52,942 nucleotides of DNA, from the NCBI GenBank assembly GCA_026390835.1, contig JAPLFD010000008.1, positions 98,396-151,337 of the forward strand, given 5' to 3'. The translations under genes were made by a program, and so were the position numbers. This document shows, one piece after another, positions 36,411-44,983 of this stretch. The notes beneath the pieces were generated by a model. It was not told the origin of the DNA. It saw only the letters and a program-made list of their open reading frames with translations, and made no database searches. The DNA comes from Sphingobacteriales bacterium. Lineage in GTDB: Bacteria; Bacteroidota; Bacteroidia; Sphingobacteriales; Sphingobacteriaceae. Position 1 is the stretch's first letter. Every line of letters begins with the position of its first letter.

Positions 36411-38600
36411 TTAATTTCCTAGTTCTGATAAAAATTTGATACGCATTAACTGAATTTCTTCACGTGTGTAATCTTCTTCACCCAATTCGTTTAGGGCATT
36501 GTCAATGGTGTCGTTTTCTGCTTGACGAAAATAATCATAAACTTCGTCTTGTCTATCTTCATCAATCATTTCATCAATATAATAGTTTAAATTCAGCTTG
36601 GTACCCGAATTTACTATCATATCAATTTCGTTCAATATATCTGCATAACTTAAACCTTTGGCTGAAGCAATATCTTCTAAGGCCAATTGGCGATCGATAT
36701 TTTGGATAATAGATACTTTTAAAGCCGATTTATTGGCCGCACTCTTAATCACTAAATCAATCGGACGATCGATATCATTTTCTTCTACGTAGCTCTTAAT
36801 AAGTGATACGAAGGGGGAACCAAATTTTGAGGCTTTACCATTTCCAACACCCGATATTTGCTTCAACTCCTCTAAATTGATAGGATAATGTGTACACATT
36901 TCCTCCAAAGAAGGGTCTTGAAAAATAACGAAAGGTGGCAAATTTTGCTGTTTAGATATTTTCTTGCGCAAATCTCTGAGCAGTTGAAGTAATTCAGTAT
37001 CTAACGCTGCGGTGCCTTGTGCGGCTTGTTCATCGTTATCTTCCTCGGTACTTTCCATGGGTTTGTTTAGCACAAAACGCAGCGAATGCGGATTATCGAT
37101 AAAGTTTTTACCCAGTTTGGTAAACTTTAATAAGCCGTAATTATCTATATCCTTAAATAAAAAATTATTTAAAACGGCCTGTCTAATAAGGGATTTCCAA
37201 AGCAATTCTCCCTCGTCTTTACCTGAGCCAAAAAATTCGTGTTGGTTGTGATTGTAAGATGATATTTGTTGATTGTCGATACCCAGCATCACGTTTAGGT
37301 AATACAAATCGTCGAATTTTTCACCTACCTCATTTATAAAGGTAAGTAGTTTGTGTAAGTGAATTTCGGCATCGAAATGCTGAATAGGGTTACGACAATT
37401 ATCACACATGCCATTACAGCCCGTTTCATTAAAATTTTCGCCAAAATAATGCAGTATTTGCTTACGTCGGCATACAGCAGATTCAGAATAATCTATTACT
37501 TCTTTTAAAATTTGGGTACCAATTTCTCTTTCAGAAACGGGCTTATCTTTCATAAACTTGGTCAGTTTATCAATATCTTTTTCTGAATAAAAAGCTACAC
37601 ATACGCCTTCACCACCATCTCTGCCAGCTCTACCTGTTTCTTGGTAGTAACCTTCCATACTTTTCGGAATATCGTGGTGTATTACAAAACGTACATCGGG
37701 TTTATCAATACCCATACCAAAGGCAATGGTAGCCACAATCACATCCACATCTTCCATTAAAAAAGCATCCTGTGTATCGGCACGGGTTTTGGGTTCTAAG
37801 CCAGCATGATATGGCAAAGCTTTTATGCCATTTAATTTGAGAGCCTCGGCTATTTCCTCTACTTTTTTACGGCTTAAACAATATACAATACCCGATTTTC
37901 CGGGCTGAGTTTTAATGTAGCGAATCATCTCTTTCACTACATCTCTCTTTGGACGTACTTCGTAGTATAAATTAGGTCTATTAAACGATGACTTATATAA
38001 AACTGCATCAGTCATTTGTAAGTTCTTCTGAATATCTTGCTGCACTTTAGGTGTAGCCGTAGCCGTTAGAGCAATAATGGGAATATCTTCACCTAGAATA
38101 TTAATGACTTGACGTATTTTACGGTATTCGGGTCTGAAATCGTGACCCCATTCTGAAATACAATGTGCCTCATCAACTGCTACAAATGAAATAGGAATGA
38201 GTTTTAAGAATTCCATATTCTCAGCTTTAGCTAAAGATTCGGGTGCTACATAAAGTAATTTGGTATCGCCTTTTAAAATATCTTGTTTAACCTGTGTAAT
38301 TTCTGTTTTGTTGAGCGATGAATTTAGAAAATGAGCAATGTGATTATTGCCCCCAAATGCTCTTAATTGATCTACCTGATTCTTCATCAAGGCAATTAAA
38401 GGCGAAATAACAATGGCAGTACCCTCACTCATTAAAGCAGGTAATTGATAGCAAATAGACTTACCGCCGCCAGTAGGCATAATCACAAAGCTATCTTGCT
38501 TTTGCAAAATACTTGTAATAATTGCTTCCTGTTCGCCTTTGAAATTATCAAAGCCAAAGAAATGCTGTAAGTTGTCAAATAATGACTTTTTTACCTCCAT
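36411..38600 (-). CDS. recQ: DNA helicase RecQ (with HRDC domain)
   Basis: 729-residue RecQ helicase for replication-fork repair and recombination. Helicase core: Walker A MPTGGGKSICYQ, DEAHCISEWGHDFRPEY, LTATATP, RFVIHHDIPKSMEGYYQETGRAGRD. The RQC zinc site is VCRRKQILHYFGENF with CNGMCDNC. A HRDC-like domain lies around residues 525-605 (RKKISKQQNLPPFVIFQDPS), followed by a long acidic helical tail. It is the canonical RecQ; the gene at 28591-30477 is a shorter paralogue. It is divergent from the KdsD-type gene. Confidence 0.95.
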   Translation of the reverse strand: MEVKKSLFDNLQHFFGFDNFKGEQEAIITSILQKQDSFVIMPTGGGKSICYQLPALMSEGTAIVISPLIALMKNQVDQLRAFGGNNHIAHFLNSSLNKTEITQVKQDILKGDTKLLYVAPESLAKAENMEFLKLIPISFVAVDEAHCISEWGHDFRPEYRKIRQVINILGEDIPIIALTATATPKVQQDIQKNLQMTDAVLYKSSFNRPNLYYEVRPKRDVVKEMIRYIKTQPGKSGIVYCLSRKKVEEIAEALKLNGIKALPYHAGLEPKTRADTQDAFLMEDVDVIVATIAFGMGIDKPDVRFVIHHDIPKSMEGYYQETGRAGRDGGEGVCVAFYSEKDIDKLTKFMKDKPVSEREIGTQILKEVIDYSESAVCRRKQILHYFGENFNETGCNGMCDNCRNPIQHFDAEIHLHKLLTFINEVGEKFDDLYYLNVMLGIDNQQISSYNHNQHEFFGSGKDEGELLWKSLIRQAVLNNFLFKDIDNYGLLKFTKLGKNFIDNPHSLRFVLNKPMESTEEDNDEQAAQGTAALDTELLQLLRDLRKKISKQQNLPPFVIFQDPSLEEMCTHYPINLEELKQISGVGNGKASKFGSPFVSLIKSYVEENDIDRPIDLVIKSAANKSALKVSIIQNIDRQLALEDIASAKGLSYADILNEIDMIVNSGTKLNLNYYIDEMIDEDRQDEVYDYFRQAENDTIDNALNELGEEDYTREEIQLMRIKFLSELGN

Positions 38601-38657
38601 TGGATGCCCTTAAAGGGAAATATTGAGATTTGTGTAATATTAACTCTGAAAATAACA

Positions 38658-38665
38658 TAAATTTG
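38658..38665 (+). promoter_or_regulatory. Predicted -7 element of the KdsD-type gene
   Basis: TAAATTTG, a full TAnnTTTG match. TTTG at 38629-38632 is 25 bp upstream, slightly long for a -33 partner. Predicted leader about 30 nt. Confidence 0.5.
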
Positions 38666-38699
38666 TCGGATTATCAGCAATTCTCTAAAAATATTACAC

Positions 38700-39665
38700 T
38701 TGAAAGAAAGAGACGATATACTTAGCTTGGCAAAAAATGCCTTAAAGCTCGAAATTGAAGGTATTCAGCAAGTTTCCGATAGCCTAAACATCGACTTTGT
38801 AAAATCGGTAAATGCCATTTTAACTAGCAAAGGACGTGTTGTGATAACCGGTATTGGTAAAAGTGCTATTATAGCCCAAAAAATTGTAGCTACACTGAAT
38901 TCTACGGGCACTCCTGCTTTATTTATGCATGCTGCAGATGCCATTCATGGTGATTTAGGTATGATTCAGCAAGATGATGTGGTTATATGTATCTCTAAAA
39001 GTGGCAATACACCCGAAATTAAAGTACTTACTCCCCTATTAAAACAAGCTGGAAATATATTGATTGGCATAGTAGGCGATACGAATTCTTTTTTGGCTAA
39101 ACAGGCCAATTTGGTACTAGATACCACTACTGCTCAAGAAGCTTGTCCACATAATTTAGCTCCTACCACCAGCACCACTGCACAACTAGCTATGGGCGAT
39201 GCTTTAGCGGTATGTTTGCTAGAAAGTAGAGCGTTTACGAGTGCAGATTTTGCTCGTTTTCATCCCGGAGGTGCCTTAGGTAAACGTTTATACTTAAAAG
39301 TTGGTGATTTAGCTGCCCAAAACGAAAAACCACAGGTTACTTCAAACACACCGGTAAAAGAGGTATTATTAGAAATTACAAAAAACCGATTAGGAGCTGC
39401 TGCTGTAGTAGAAAATTCTAATTTAGTAGGTGTAATTACCGATGGAGATATTCGTAGAATGTTAGAAAAAGGGCAGTTTTCGGAAACATTTACCGCCAAG
39501 GATATTATGGGGAAAAACCCAAAAACAATTGATGCTAGTGCTTTAGCCGTAGATGCGTTACAACAGATGAGATCCCTTCATATTTCTCAAATTTTGGTAC
39601 TCGAAAATGGGGTTTATGCTGGCATTGTGCATCTTCACGATTTACTAAAAGAAGGAATTATCTAA
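38700..39665 (+). CDS. kdsD: KpsF/GutQ-family arabinose-5-phosphate isomerase
   Basis: Converts ribulose 5-phosphate to arabinose 5-phosphate, the first step of KDO formation. 321 residues: an SIS sugar-isomerase domain (VVITGIGKSAIIAQKIVATL, ADAIHGDLGM, CISKSGNTPEIK, LAPTTSTTAQLAMGDALAV) and two C-terminal CBS repeats (from about residue 205; ITDGDIRRML). The start codon is TTG; there is no nearby in-frame ATG, and the protein aligns from MKERDDILSLAKNAL. Together with kdsA and kdsB nearby this supports a KDO role. manC follows after 9 bp. Confidence 0.9.
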   Translation: MKERDDILSLAKNALKLEIEGIQQVSDSLNIDFVKSVNAILTSKGRVVITGIGKSAIIAQKIVATLNSTGTPALFMHAADAIHGDLGMIQQDDVVICISKSGNTPEIKVLTPLLKQAGNILIGIVGDTNSFLAKQANLVLDTTTAQEACPHNLAPTTSTTAQLAMGDALAVCLLESRAFTSADFARFHPGGALGKRLYLKVGDLAAQNEKPQVTSNTPVKEVLLEITKNRLGAAAVVENSNLVGVITDGDIRRMLEKGQFSETFTAKDIMGKNPKTIDASALAVDALQQMRSLHISQILVLENGVYAGIVHLHDLLKEGII

Positions 39666-39674
39666 TTCTCAAGC

Positions 39675-40757
39675 ATGAAGAATTACTATGTATTAATAAT
39701 GGCTGGTGGAGTTGGAAGTCGGTTTTGGCCCATCAGCAGAACTGCCCATCCAAAGCAATTTATTGATATTTTAGGAACTGGCAAAACCCTTATACAAAGC
39801 ACTTACGATCGTTTTGCGAAGTTTATTCCGCAGGAAAATATTTTTATTGCTACGAATGATCAATACCTTAATTTGGTAAAAGAGCAATTACCAACTATTA
39901 CCGATAAACAAGTTTTAACAGAACCTGTGATGCGGAATACCGCACCTTGTATTGCCTATGCGATGTATAAAATACGCCAAATAAATCCAGATGCGGTGGT
40001 AGTAGTAGCTCCTTCAGACCATTTAATACTTGAAGAAGACGTATTTAAAGAAGTAATTATCAATTCTTTATACACCGCTAGTACCGAAGATTGTTTAATC
40101 ACATTGGGTATTAAACCTTCTAGACCCGATACGGGTTATGGCTACATTCAATACACCACCAAAGCATTAAATGAGAACGTTTTTAAGGTAAAAACCTTCA
40201 CTGAAAAACCCGATTTAGAGATAGCAAAAACGTTTTTACAAAGCGGCGATTTTCTATGGAATGCGGGTATTTTCGTATGGTCAGTTAAAAACATACTGCA
40301 TGCTTTTGCTTTGCACTTACCGGAAATGAACCAAATTTTTAAAGAAGGCATTGGAGCTTACAATGGTCCTAAAGAGCGTGAATTTATCCAAACAGCTTAT
40401 TATCAGTGCACCAATATCTCTATTGATTATGGGATTATGGAAAAAGCGGATAATGTATACGTTACTCCTGCTGCCTTTGGCTGGTCTGATTTAGGTACAT
40501 GGGCATCGGTTTATGAATTGTCTGAGAAAGATTATGTGGGCAATGCCGTAGTGCCCGAAAAAAGCGTTATGATGTATGATTCTTCGAACTGTATGGTGCA
40601 CGTACCCAAAAATAAATTGGTGGTTTTACAGGGCTTACATGACTTTATTGTAGTAGAACAGCATAACATGCTACTCATTTGCCCAAGAGATGAAGAGCAA
40701 AATGTAAAGAAAATAGTAGCGGACGTAAAAGAGCGTTTTGGGCCAGACTTTATTTAG
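39675..40757 (+). CDS. manC: Mannose-1-phosphate guanylyltransferase
   Basis: Makes GDP-mannose for polysaccharide, glycoprotein and LPS sugars. 360 residues, the monofunctional type without the C-terminal isomerase cupin. Nucleotidyltransferase motif YYVLIMAGGVGSRFWPISR near the N-terminus, then TEPVMRNTAPCIAYAM, VAPSDHLI, FTEKPD, and FLWNAGIFVW. It lies just after the KdsD-type gene and overlaps the 3' end of the convergent rlmB by 8 bases, with no terminator between. Confidence 0.94.
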   Translation: MKNYYVLIMAGGVGSRFWPISRTAHPKQFIDILGTGKTLIQSTYDRFAKFIPQENIFIATNDQYLNLVKEQLPTITDKQVLTEPVMRNTAPCIAYAMYKIRQINPDAVVVVAPSDHLILEEDVFKEVIINSLYTASTEDCLITLGIKPSRPDTGYGYIQYTTKALNENVFKVKTFTEKPDLEIAKTFLQSGDFLWNAGIFVWSVKNILHAFALHLPEMNQIFKEGIGAYNGPKEREFIQTAYYQCTNISIDYGIMEKADNVYVTPAAFGWSDLGTWASVYELSEKDYVGNAVVPEKSVMMYDSSNCMVHVPKNKLVVLQGLHDFIVVEQHNMLLICPRDEEQNVKKIVADVKERFGPDFI

Positions 40758-41520
40758 CCTGAATCCGCTGGCGAACAGCTTCGTATAAAATTACCCCTGC
40801 CGAAACGGATACATTTAACGATTCTATTTCTCCAAAAAGGGGGATTTTGGCTAAATGATCAGAAATTCGGATCAATTCATCGGAAATACCATCATCTTCT
40901 GATCCCATAATAATGGCCGTTGGACCGGTATAATCTGGTGTATATAAAAACTCCTCTGTTTTTTCGGTACAAGCTACCAATTGCAAACCAGATGCTTGTA
41001 AGAAACGAGCTACTTTTTGCAAATTATCGTGGCGGCAAACTGGTAGGGTATACAAGGCCCCTGCCGAGGTTTTAATTGTATCCGGATTGATTTGCGCAGA
41101 TCCTTTTATTGGAACAACCAGTGCATGTACACCAGAGCAAGCAGCCGTACGGGCTATGGCACCCATATTTCGCACATCGGTAATGCCATCTAACACCAAA
41201 ATAAGCGGCGTTTCGCCTTTTTCATATATGGCTGGAATAATATCTTCTATTTGGTGATACGTAATTGGCGATATAAAAGCCACAACGCCCTGGTGGTTTT
41301 TAGCCGTTAAACGATTCAATTTTTCTACCGGCACCAATTGGGCACTCAGTTGATATTCGTTCATCAACTCTCTAAGCTCATGAAACAATTCTCCTCGTAA
41401 GCCCCGCTGAATGTAAATACTTTCCATTTCTTGGCCACTTTTAATCGCCTCTATAACAGCACGTATGCCAAATACCAATTGATTGTTTTCTCGTTTAGGT
41501 AGAAATGAAGATGTATACAT
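40750..41520 (-). CDS. rlmB: 23S rRNA (guanosine-2'-O-)-methyltransferase RlmB
   Basis: SpoU-type (SPOUT) RNA methyltransferase, expected to methylate G2251 of 23S rRNA. 256 residues: an N-terminal L30e-like substrate domain (FGIRAVIEAIKSGQEMESIY) and the knotted SAM domain with motif 1 DVRNMGAIARTAACSGVHAL, motif 2 IIMGSEDDGIS and motif 3 IPLFGEIESLNVSVSAGVILYE. Homologues read EGEG in motif 2; EDDG here is a mild change. The -7 element TACCTTTG is 18 bp upstream. Divergent from dnaB. Confidence 0.92.
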   Translation of the reverse strand: MYTSSFLPKRENNQLVFGIRAVIEAIKSGQEMESIYIQRGLRGELFHELRELMNEYQLSAQLVPVEKLNRLTAKNHQGVVAFISPITYHQIEDIIPAIYEKGETPLILVLDGITDVRNMGAIARTAACSGVHALVVPIKGSAQINPDTIKTSAGALYTLPVCRHDNLQKVARFLQASGLQLVACTEKTEEFLYTPDYTGPTAIIMGSEDDGISDELIRISDHLAKIPLFGEIESLNVSVSAGVILYEAVRQRIQAK

Positions 41521-41538
41521 GGCTTAGATTATAAGTTT

Positions 41539-41546
41539 CAAAGGTA
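41539..41546 (-). promoter_or_regulatory. Predicted rlmB -7 element
   Basis: Minus-strand TACCTTTG, a full TAnnTTTG match; predicted leader about 12 nt. Confidence 0.5.
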
Positions 41547-41621
41547 CATATATTTTAAAAAACCGGCTATTAATCGTAATTTTAAACTAAAGGTTAAAGC
41601 TGTTTTCAACAACAATCAAAA

Positions 41622-41732
41622 TTTTACACATGGTGCATTAAACGCTATATAATGCATTTTATGCCTATTGCTAACAGCTTATTCACATGGCTTGTGGAAA
41701 ACCACCTTTAAAAAAATGAACATATAGGCATA
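41622..41732. promoter_or_regulatory. DnaA-box cluster and inverted repeats upstream of dnaB
   Basis: Three exact TTWTNCACA boxes: TTTTACACA (41622-41630, plus), TTATTCACA (41679-41687, plus) and TTTTCCACA (41693-41701, minus). A 7-bp inverted repeat TGCATTA/TAATGCA spans 41634-41656. A 9-bp inverted repeat TATGCCTAT/ATAGGCATA (41660-41668, 41724-41732) brackets the last two boxes. The gap is 286 bp, the longest in the window, and AT-rich. Confidence 0.5.
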
Positions 41733-41793
41733 TTGAAATTTTCGTACCTTAAGCGTGTGCAGAACTTAACAACAACTCTACCAGCTAATTCTA

Positions 41794-41801
41794 TATTTTT
41801 G
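41794..41801 (+). promoter_or_regulatory. Predicted dnaB -7 element
   Basis: TATTTTTG, a full TAnnTTTG match ending 5 bases before the dnaB ATG. Confidence 0.5.
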
Positions 41802-41806
41802 AAATC

Positions 41807-43372
41807 ATGAGCACCGAAAACGAACAAGATTTTAACAGAGAAAATACGCGAACAAATGCACCAACCCGTACCCGATTAAATAATTTGGTAAGTGGTTTAG
41901 GCAAACTTCCGCCTCAAGCCCTCGATTTAGAAGAAGCGGTTTTGGGTGCCCTAATGCTCGAAAAAGATGCCTTATCTGCTGTTATAGATATTTTAAAGCC
42001 CGAGGTTTTTTATAAAGATAGTCACCAAAAAATATTTGAGGCTATTCAAACGTTGTTCCAAAAATCATCTCCAGTTGATATTTTAACCGTAACCGCTCAA
42101 TTACGTCAACAAGGCAATTTAGAACTTATTGGCGGTGCCTATTATATTACTGAACTTACTAACCGAGTGGCCTCGGCAGCAAATATTGAATACCATGCAC
42201 GCATTATTTCTCAAAAATTTATTCAGCGTGAACTCATAAAAATATCTACCGAAATTATCAGCAATGCCTACGAAGACACGACCGATATTTTCGATTTACT
42301 TGATCATGCAGAAAAAAATCTGTTCGAAATTGCGCAAAACAATTTACGTAGAGATTCAAGAAAGATGGACGACATTTTACGTGAATCGTTAGATACCCTT
42401 GAAAAACTAAAAGATAAAGTAGATGGCCTTACCGGTGTACCTTCTGGTTTTACCGCTTTAGATAAAATAACATCAGGCTGGCAACCGTCCGATTTAGTAA
42501 TTATTGCGGCACGCCCCGCTATGGGTAAAACGGCTTTTGTTTTAAGCTGTGCACGAAATGCAGCCGTTCAGTTTAACAAACCTGTGGTGGTATTTTCGCT
42601 AGAAATGTCGTCGCTACAATTAACAAATCGTTTAATTTCGGGCGAAACTGAAATTGAACAAGAAAAAATTAGAAAAGGAAATTTGGCCGAATGGGAATGG
42701 CAACAATTGCACTCTAAAATTGGTAAATTAACCGAAGCTCCACTGTTTATTGACGATACGCCAGCACTTAATATTTTTGAGTTTAGAGCCAAATGCCGTC
42801 GCTTAAAAGCGCAGTACGATATCCAAATGATTATTGTAGATTATTTGCAATTGATGCATGGTAAAGGTGATGGAAAAAATGGAAATCGTGAGCAAGAGAT
42901 TGGTAGCATTTCTAGAGCGCTTAAATCGGTAGCTAAAGAATTAAATGTACCGGTAATTGCCTTATCGCAATTGAGTCGTGCTGTTGAAAACCGGCCAGGT
43001 GGTAGCAAAAGACCCATGCTTTCCGATTTACGTGAATCGGGCTCTATTGAGCAAGATGCTGATATGGTGTTGTTTTTATACCGCCCAGAATACTATGGAT
43101 TTGAAGAAGACGAACAAGGCCGCTCAAACGTTGGTATTGGCGAAGTAATTATTGCCAAACATCGTAACGGTGAAACAGGAACCGTTCCGTTACGATTTGT
43201 AGGCAAGTATGTTAAATTTGTTGATTTGGAGGATGATTATAGTAGTGGAACTAACTTTGGCACTACAGACCCCATGGCAGGCATTGCTCCTTCACAGAGT
43301 TTTGAAAAACCGAATAATTTTATCATCAAACCATCAAGAATGGACGATATAGATGAAGAACCCTTGTTTTAA
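41807..43372 (+). CDS. dnaB: Replicative DNA helicase DnaB
   Basis: 521-residue hexameric helicase that unwinds the replication fork. N-terminal domain LPPQALDLEEAVLGALMLEK, linker, then the RecA-like motor: Walker A RPAMGKTAF near residue 230, FSLEMSSLQL, Walker B MIIVDYLQLM, SQLSRAVE, and SDLRESGSIEQDADMV. No intein is present; the length is ordinary. Upstream lies a 286-bp gap with DnaA boxes, and the -7 element ends 5 bases before the ATG, so the mRNA may be leaderless. A bidirectional terminator follows. Confidence 0.96.
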   Translation: MSTENEQDFNRENTRTNAPTRTRLNNLVSGLGKLPPQALDLEEAVLGALMLEKDALSAVIDILKPEVFYKDSHQKIFEAIQTLFQKSSPVDILTVTAQLRQQGNLELIGGAYYITELTNRVASAANIEYHARIISQKFIQRELIKISTEIISNAYEDTTDIFDLLDHAEKNLFEIAQNNLRRDSRKMDDILRESLDTLEKLKDKVDGLTGVPSGFTALDKITSGWQPSDLVIIAARPAMGKTAFVLSCARNAAVQFNKPVVVFSLEMSSLQLTNRLISGETEIEQEKIRKGNLAEWEWQQLHSKIGKLTEAPLFIDDTPALNIFEFRAKCRRLKAQYDIQMIIVDYLQLMHGKGDGKNGNREQEIGSISRALKSVAKELNVPVIALSQLSRAVENRPGGSKRPMLSDLRESGSIEQDADMVLFLYRPEYYGFEEDEQGRSNVGIGEVIIAKHRNGETGTVPLRFVGKYVKFVDLEDDYSSGTNFGTTDPMAGIAPSQSFEKPNNFIIKPSRMDDIDEEPLF

Positions 43373-43390
43373 TTGTTATGTGTTAATCAT

Positions 43391-43425
43391 AAAAAAAGCC
43401 ACCCGAAATTCGGGGGGCTTTTTTT
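43391..43425. terminator. Bidirectional terminator between dnaB and the ABC ATPase gene
   Basis: A run, AGCC-CCCGA paired with TCGGG-GGCT (one A/G mismatch), loop of 3, T run. The ABC gene's stop codon lies in its last bases. Confidence 0.82.
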
Positions 43426-44158
43426 ATTCGGCTAGTTCTTTCAAGCGGTCCTTTACCGAGGTAATTTTTTTATTGAGTGTATCGCTTTCAATTAAACCAT
43501 CACGCATGCGCACTATTCGGTGTGCATGTTTGGCAATATCTTCTTCGTGGGTAACCAAAATAATAGTATTTCCTTTGGCATGAATATCTTCTATTAAAGC
43601 CATTATTTCTACTGATGTTTTAGAATCTAAATTTCCAGTAGGCTCATCGGCTAAAATAATAGATGGATTATTAATTAAAGCACGAGCAACAGCCACACGT
43701 TGGCGCTGTCCACCCGAAAGTTCGTTTGGTTTATGATCTACCCGATTGCCTAAACCCACATTTTCTAGCGCTTTAATGGCACGTTTATCCCGATCTTCTT
43801 TTTTTACCCCGGCATAGACCAAAGGCAAGGCTACATTTTCTTTAGCAGATGAACGAGGTAATAAATTAAAGGTTTGAAAAACGAAGCCAATCTCTTGATT
43901 TCGCACTTCGGCCAATTCACTGTCGGTCATTTCGCTAGCATTAATGCCGTTTAAAATATATTCTCCTTTGGTAGGCGTATCTAAACAACCTAAAATATTC
44001 ATCAAGGTAGATTTACCAGACCCGGAAGGGCCCATTAAGGCTACAAATTCGCCTTTTTTAATGGTTAACGTAACCGATTTTAAAGCGTGAATGGTTTCTG
44101 CACCAATTACGTATTTACGGCCTATATCGGTAATCAGAATTAAATCTTCTTTTGACAT
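43424..44158 (-). CDS. ABC transporter ATP-binding protein, MacB/LolD type
   Basis: 244-residue ATPase. Walker [10 protein letters not shown] at 43-51, Q-loop [18 protein letters not shown], signature LSGGQRQR at 147-154, Walker B IILADEP at 167-173, switch IILVTHEED. It has about 25 extra C-terminal residues relative to the LolD-like protein at 20317-20967. It belongs to the MacB/FtsE/LolD group, usually paired with an FtsX-like permease; none is adjacent. It follows plsC by 51 bp on the same strand. Confidence 0.88.
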   Translation of the reverse strand: MSKEDLILITDIGRKYVIGAETIHALKSVTLTIKKGEFVALMGPSGSGKSTLMNILGCLDTPTKGEYILNGINASEMTDSELAEVRNQEIGFVFQTFNLLPRSSAKENVALPLVYAGVKKEDRDKRAIKALENVGLGNRVDHKPNELSGGQRQRVAVARALINNPSIILADEPTGNLDSKTSVEIMALIEDIHAKGNTIILVTHEEDIAKHAHRIVRMRDGLIESDTLNKKITSVKDRLKELAE

Positions 44159-44209
44159 GGTTGTTTTTTATTCTTAAGACAGCACCATAGCGCTATTTGT
44201 TACAATTGC

Positions 44210-44947
44210 TTATGATTTTGTGAAGGAATTTTCTTGCAGTTTTGCATAAACCAATTCTTTCAGCGTATCGGCATCATCAGCAGTCATTCCGGTAGTTTCT
44301 ATCGGTGCATGTACAAATAGGGTTCGTACACCCGGCTTGCTACCATGTACAAATCCATCGTCCCACATTAATTCCCATAAACTATCGATGGTTACAGGAA
44401 TGATGGGAATACCACGTTCAATGGCCAAACGAAAGGGCCCATTTTTAAACGGATGTAAAATTGGTGGATATTCATACCCAATTTTACCTTCCGGAAAAAT
44501 AACCAAGCTTAATCCATTTTGTAAGTACTCATCAGCTCTTTTAAAAGCTCTATACGATGCTATTTTACTTTCTCTATTTACCGCAATATCTATAGTTTTA
44601 AAAAAAATGCTAAACACCGGATTGTGCAACAATTCTTCTTTGCCCAAAAAAGCAAAATTACCCTGCATTAAACCTGTAATGGCTGCAATATCTAAGTTAG
44701 ATGTGTGGTTGGCACATACAATAAAGGGTCTTTCCCAAACAATATTTGTTTCATAAACATGCTTGTAAAACACTCCTGCCAAAGCAGAACTTAAAAAGGC
44801 AAAACCTTTTCTAAACCAATTTAATGTAGGATATCTACTTACTTTTCTAGAAAAATAATAGAAAAATGGGAGGAATAACAAGAAGCTAAAAACTACCGAA
44901 AAAATATACCAACAGGCGTGTATGCGTTTCAAAAATCGAATCATCAT
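44210..44947 (-). CDS. plsC: 1-acylglycerol-3-phosphate acyltransferase-like protein
   Basis: Membrane-bound acyltransferase that adds the second acyl chain to lysophosphatidate. 245 residues from the ATG at 44947 (a second ATG follows at once). N-terminal hydrophobic stretch CWYIFSVVFSFLLFLPFFYY anchors it; the catalytic H-x4-D is in CANHTSNLDIAA; VIFPEGKIG is the substrate motif, and GIPIIPVTI follows. A TTG two codons upstream lies in the promoter element and is rejected as a start. It is divergent from trpS with 36 bp between the ATGs. Acceptor specificity is not certain. Confidence 0.87.
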   Translation of the reverse strand: MMIRFLKRIHACWYIFSVVFSFLLFLPFFYYFSRKVSRYPTLNWFRKGFAFLSSALAGVFYKHVYETNIVWERPFIVCANHTSNLDIAAITGLMQGNFAFLGKEELLHNPVFSIFFKTIDIAVNRESKIASYRAFKRADEYLQNGLSLVIFPEGKIGYEYPPILHPFKNGPFRLAIERGIPIIPVTIDSLWELMWDDGFVHGSKPGVRTLFVHAPIETTGMTADDADTLKELVYAKLQENSFTKS

Positions 44948-44950
44948 CCT

Positions 44951-44958
44951 CAAAAATA
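44951..44958 (-). promoter_or_regulatory. Predicted plsC -7 element
   Basis: Minus-strand TATTTTTG, a full TAnnTTTG match, with only 3 bases to the first ATG. Confidence 0.55.
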
Positions 44959-44969
44959 GAAAAAATACT

Positions 44970-44977
44970 TACTTTCG
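44970..44977 (+). promoter_or_regulatory. Predicted trpS -7 element
   Basis: TACTTTCG, one base off TAnnTTTG, ending 6 bases before the trpS ATG. It lies back-to-back with the plsC element. Confidence 0.45.
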
Positions 44978-44983
44978 TGTGTT

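Noticed and set aside
41521-41806. tRNA or small RNA gene in the rlmB-dnaB gap
   Set aside because: No cloverleaf or terminator hairpin is visible; the notable features are DnaA boxes and inverted repeats.
44337-44756. 139-codon open frame antisense to plsC
   Set aside because: The sense strand carries the acyltransferase H-x4-D and PEG motifs; the antisense product has no features.
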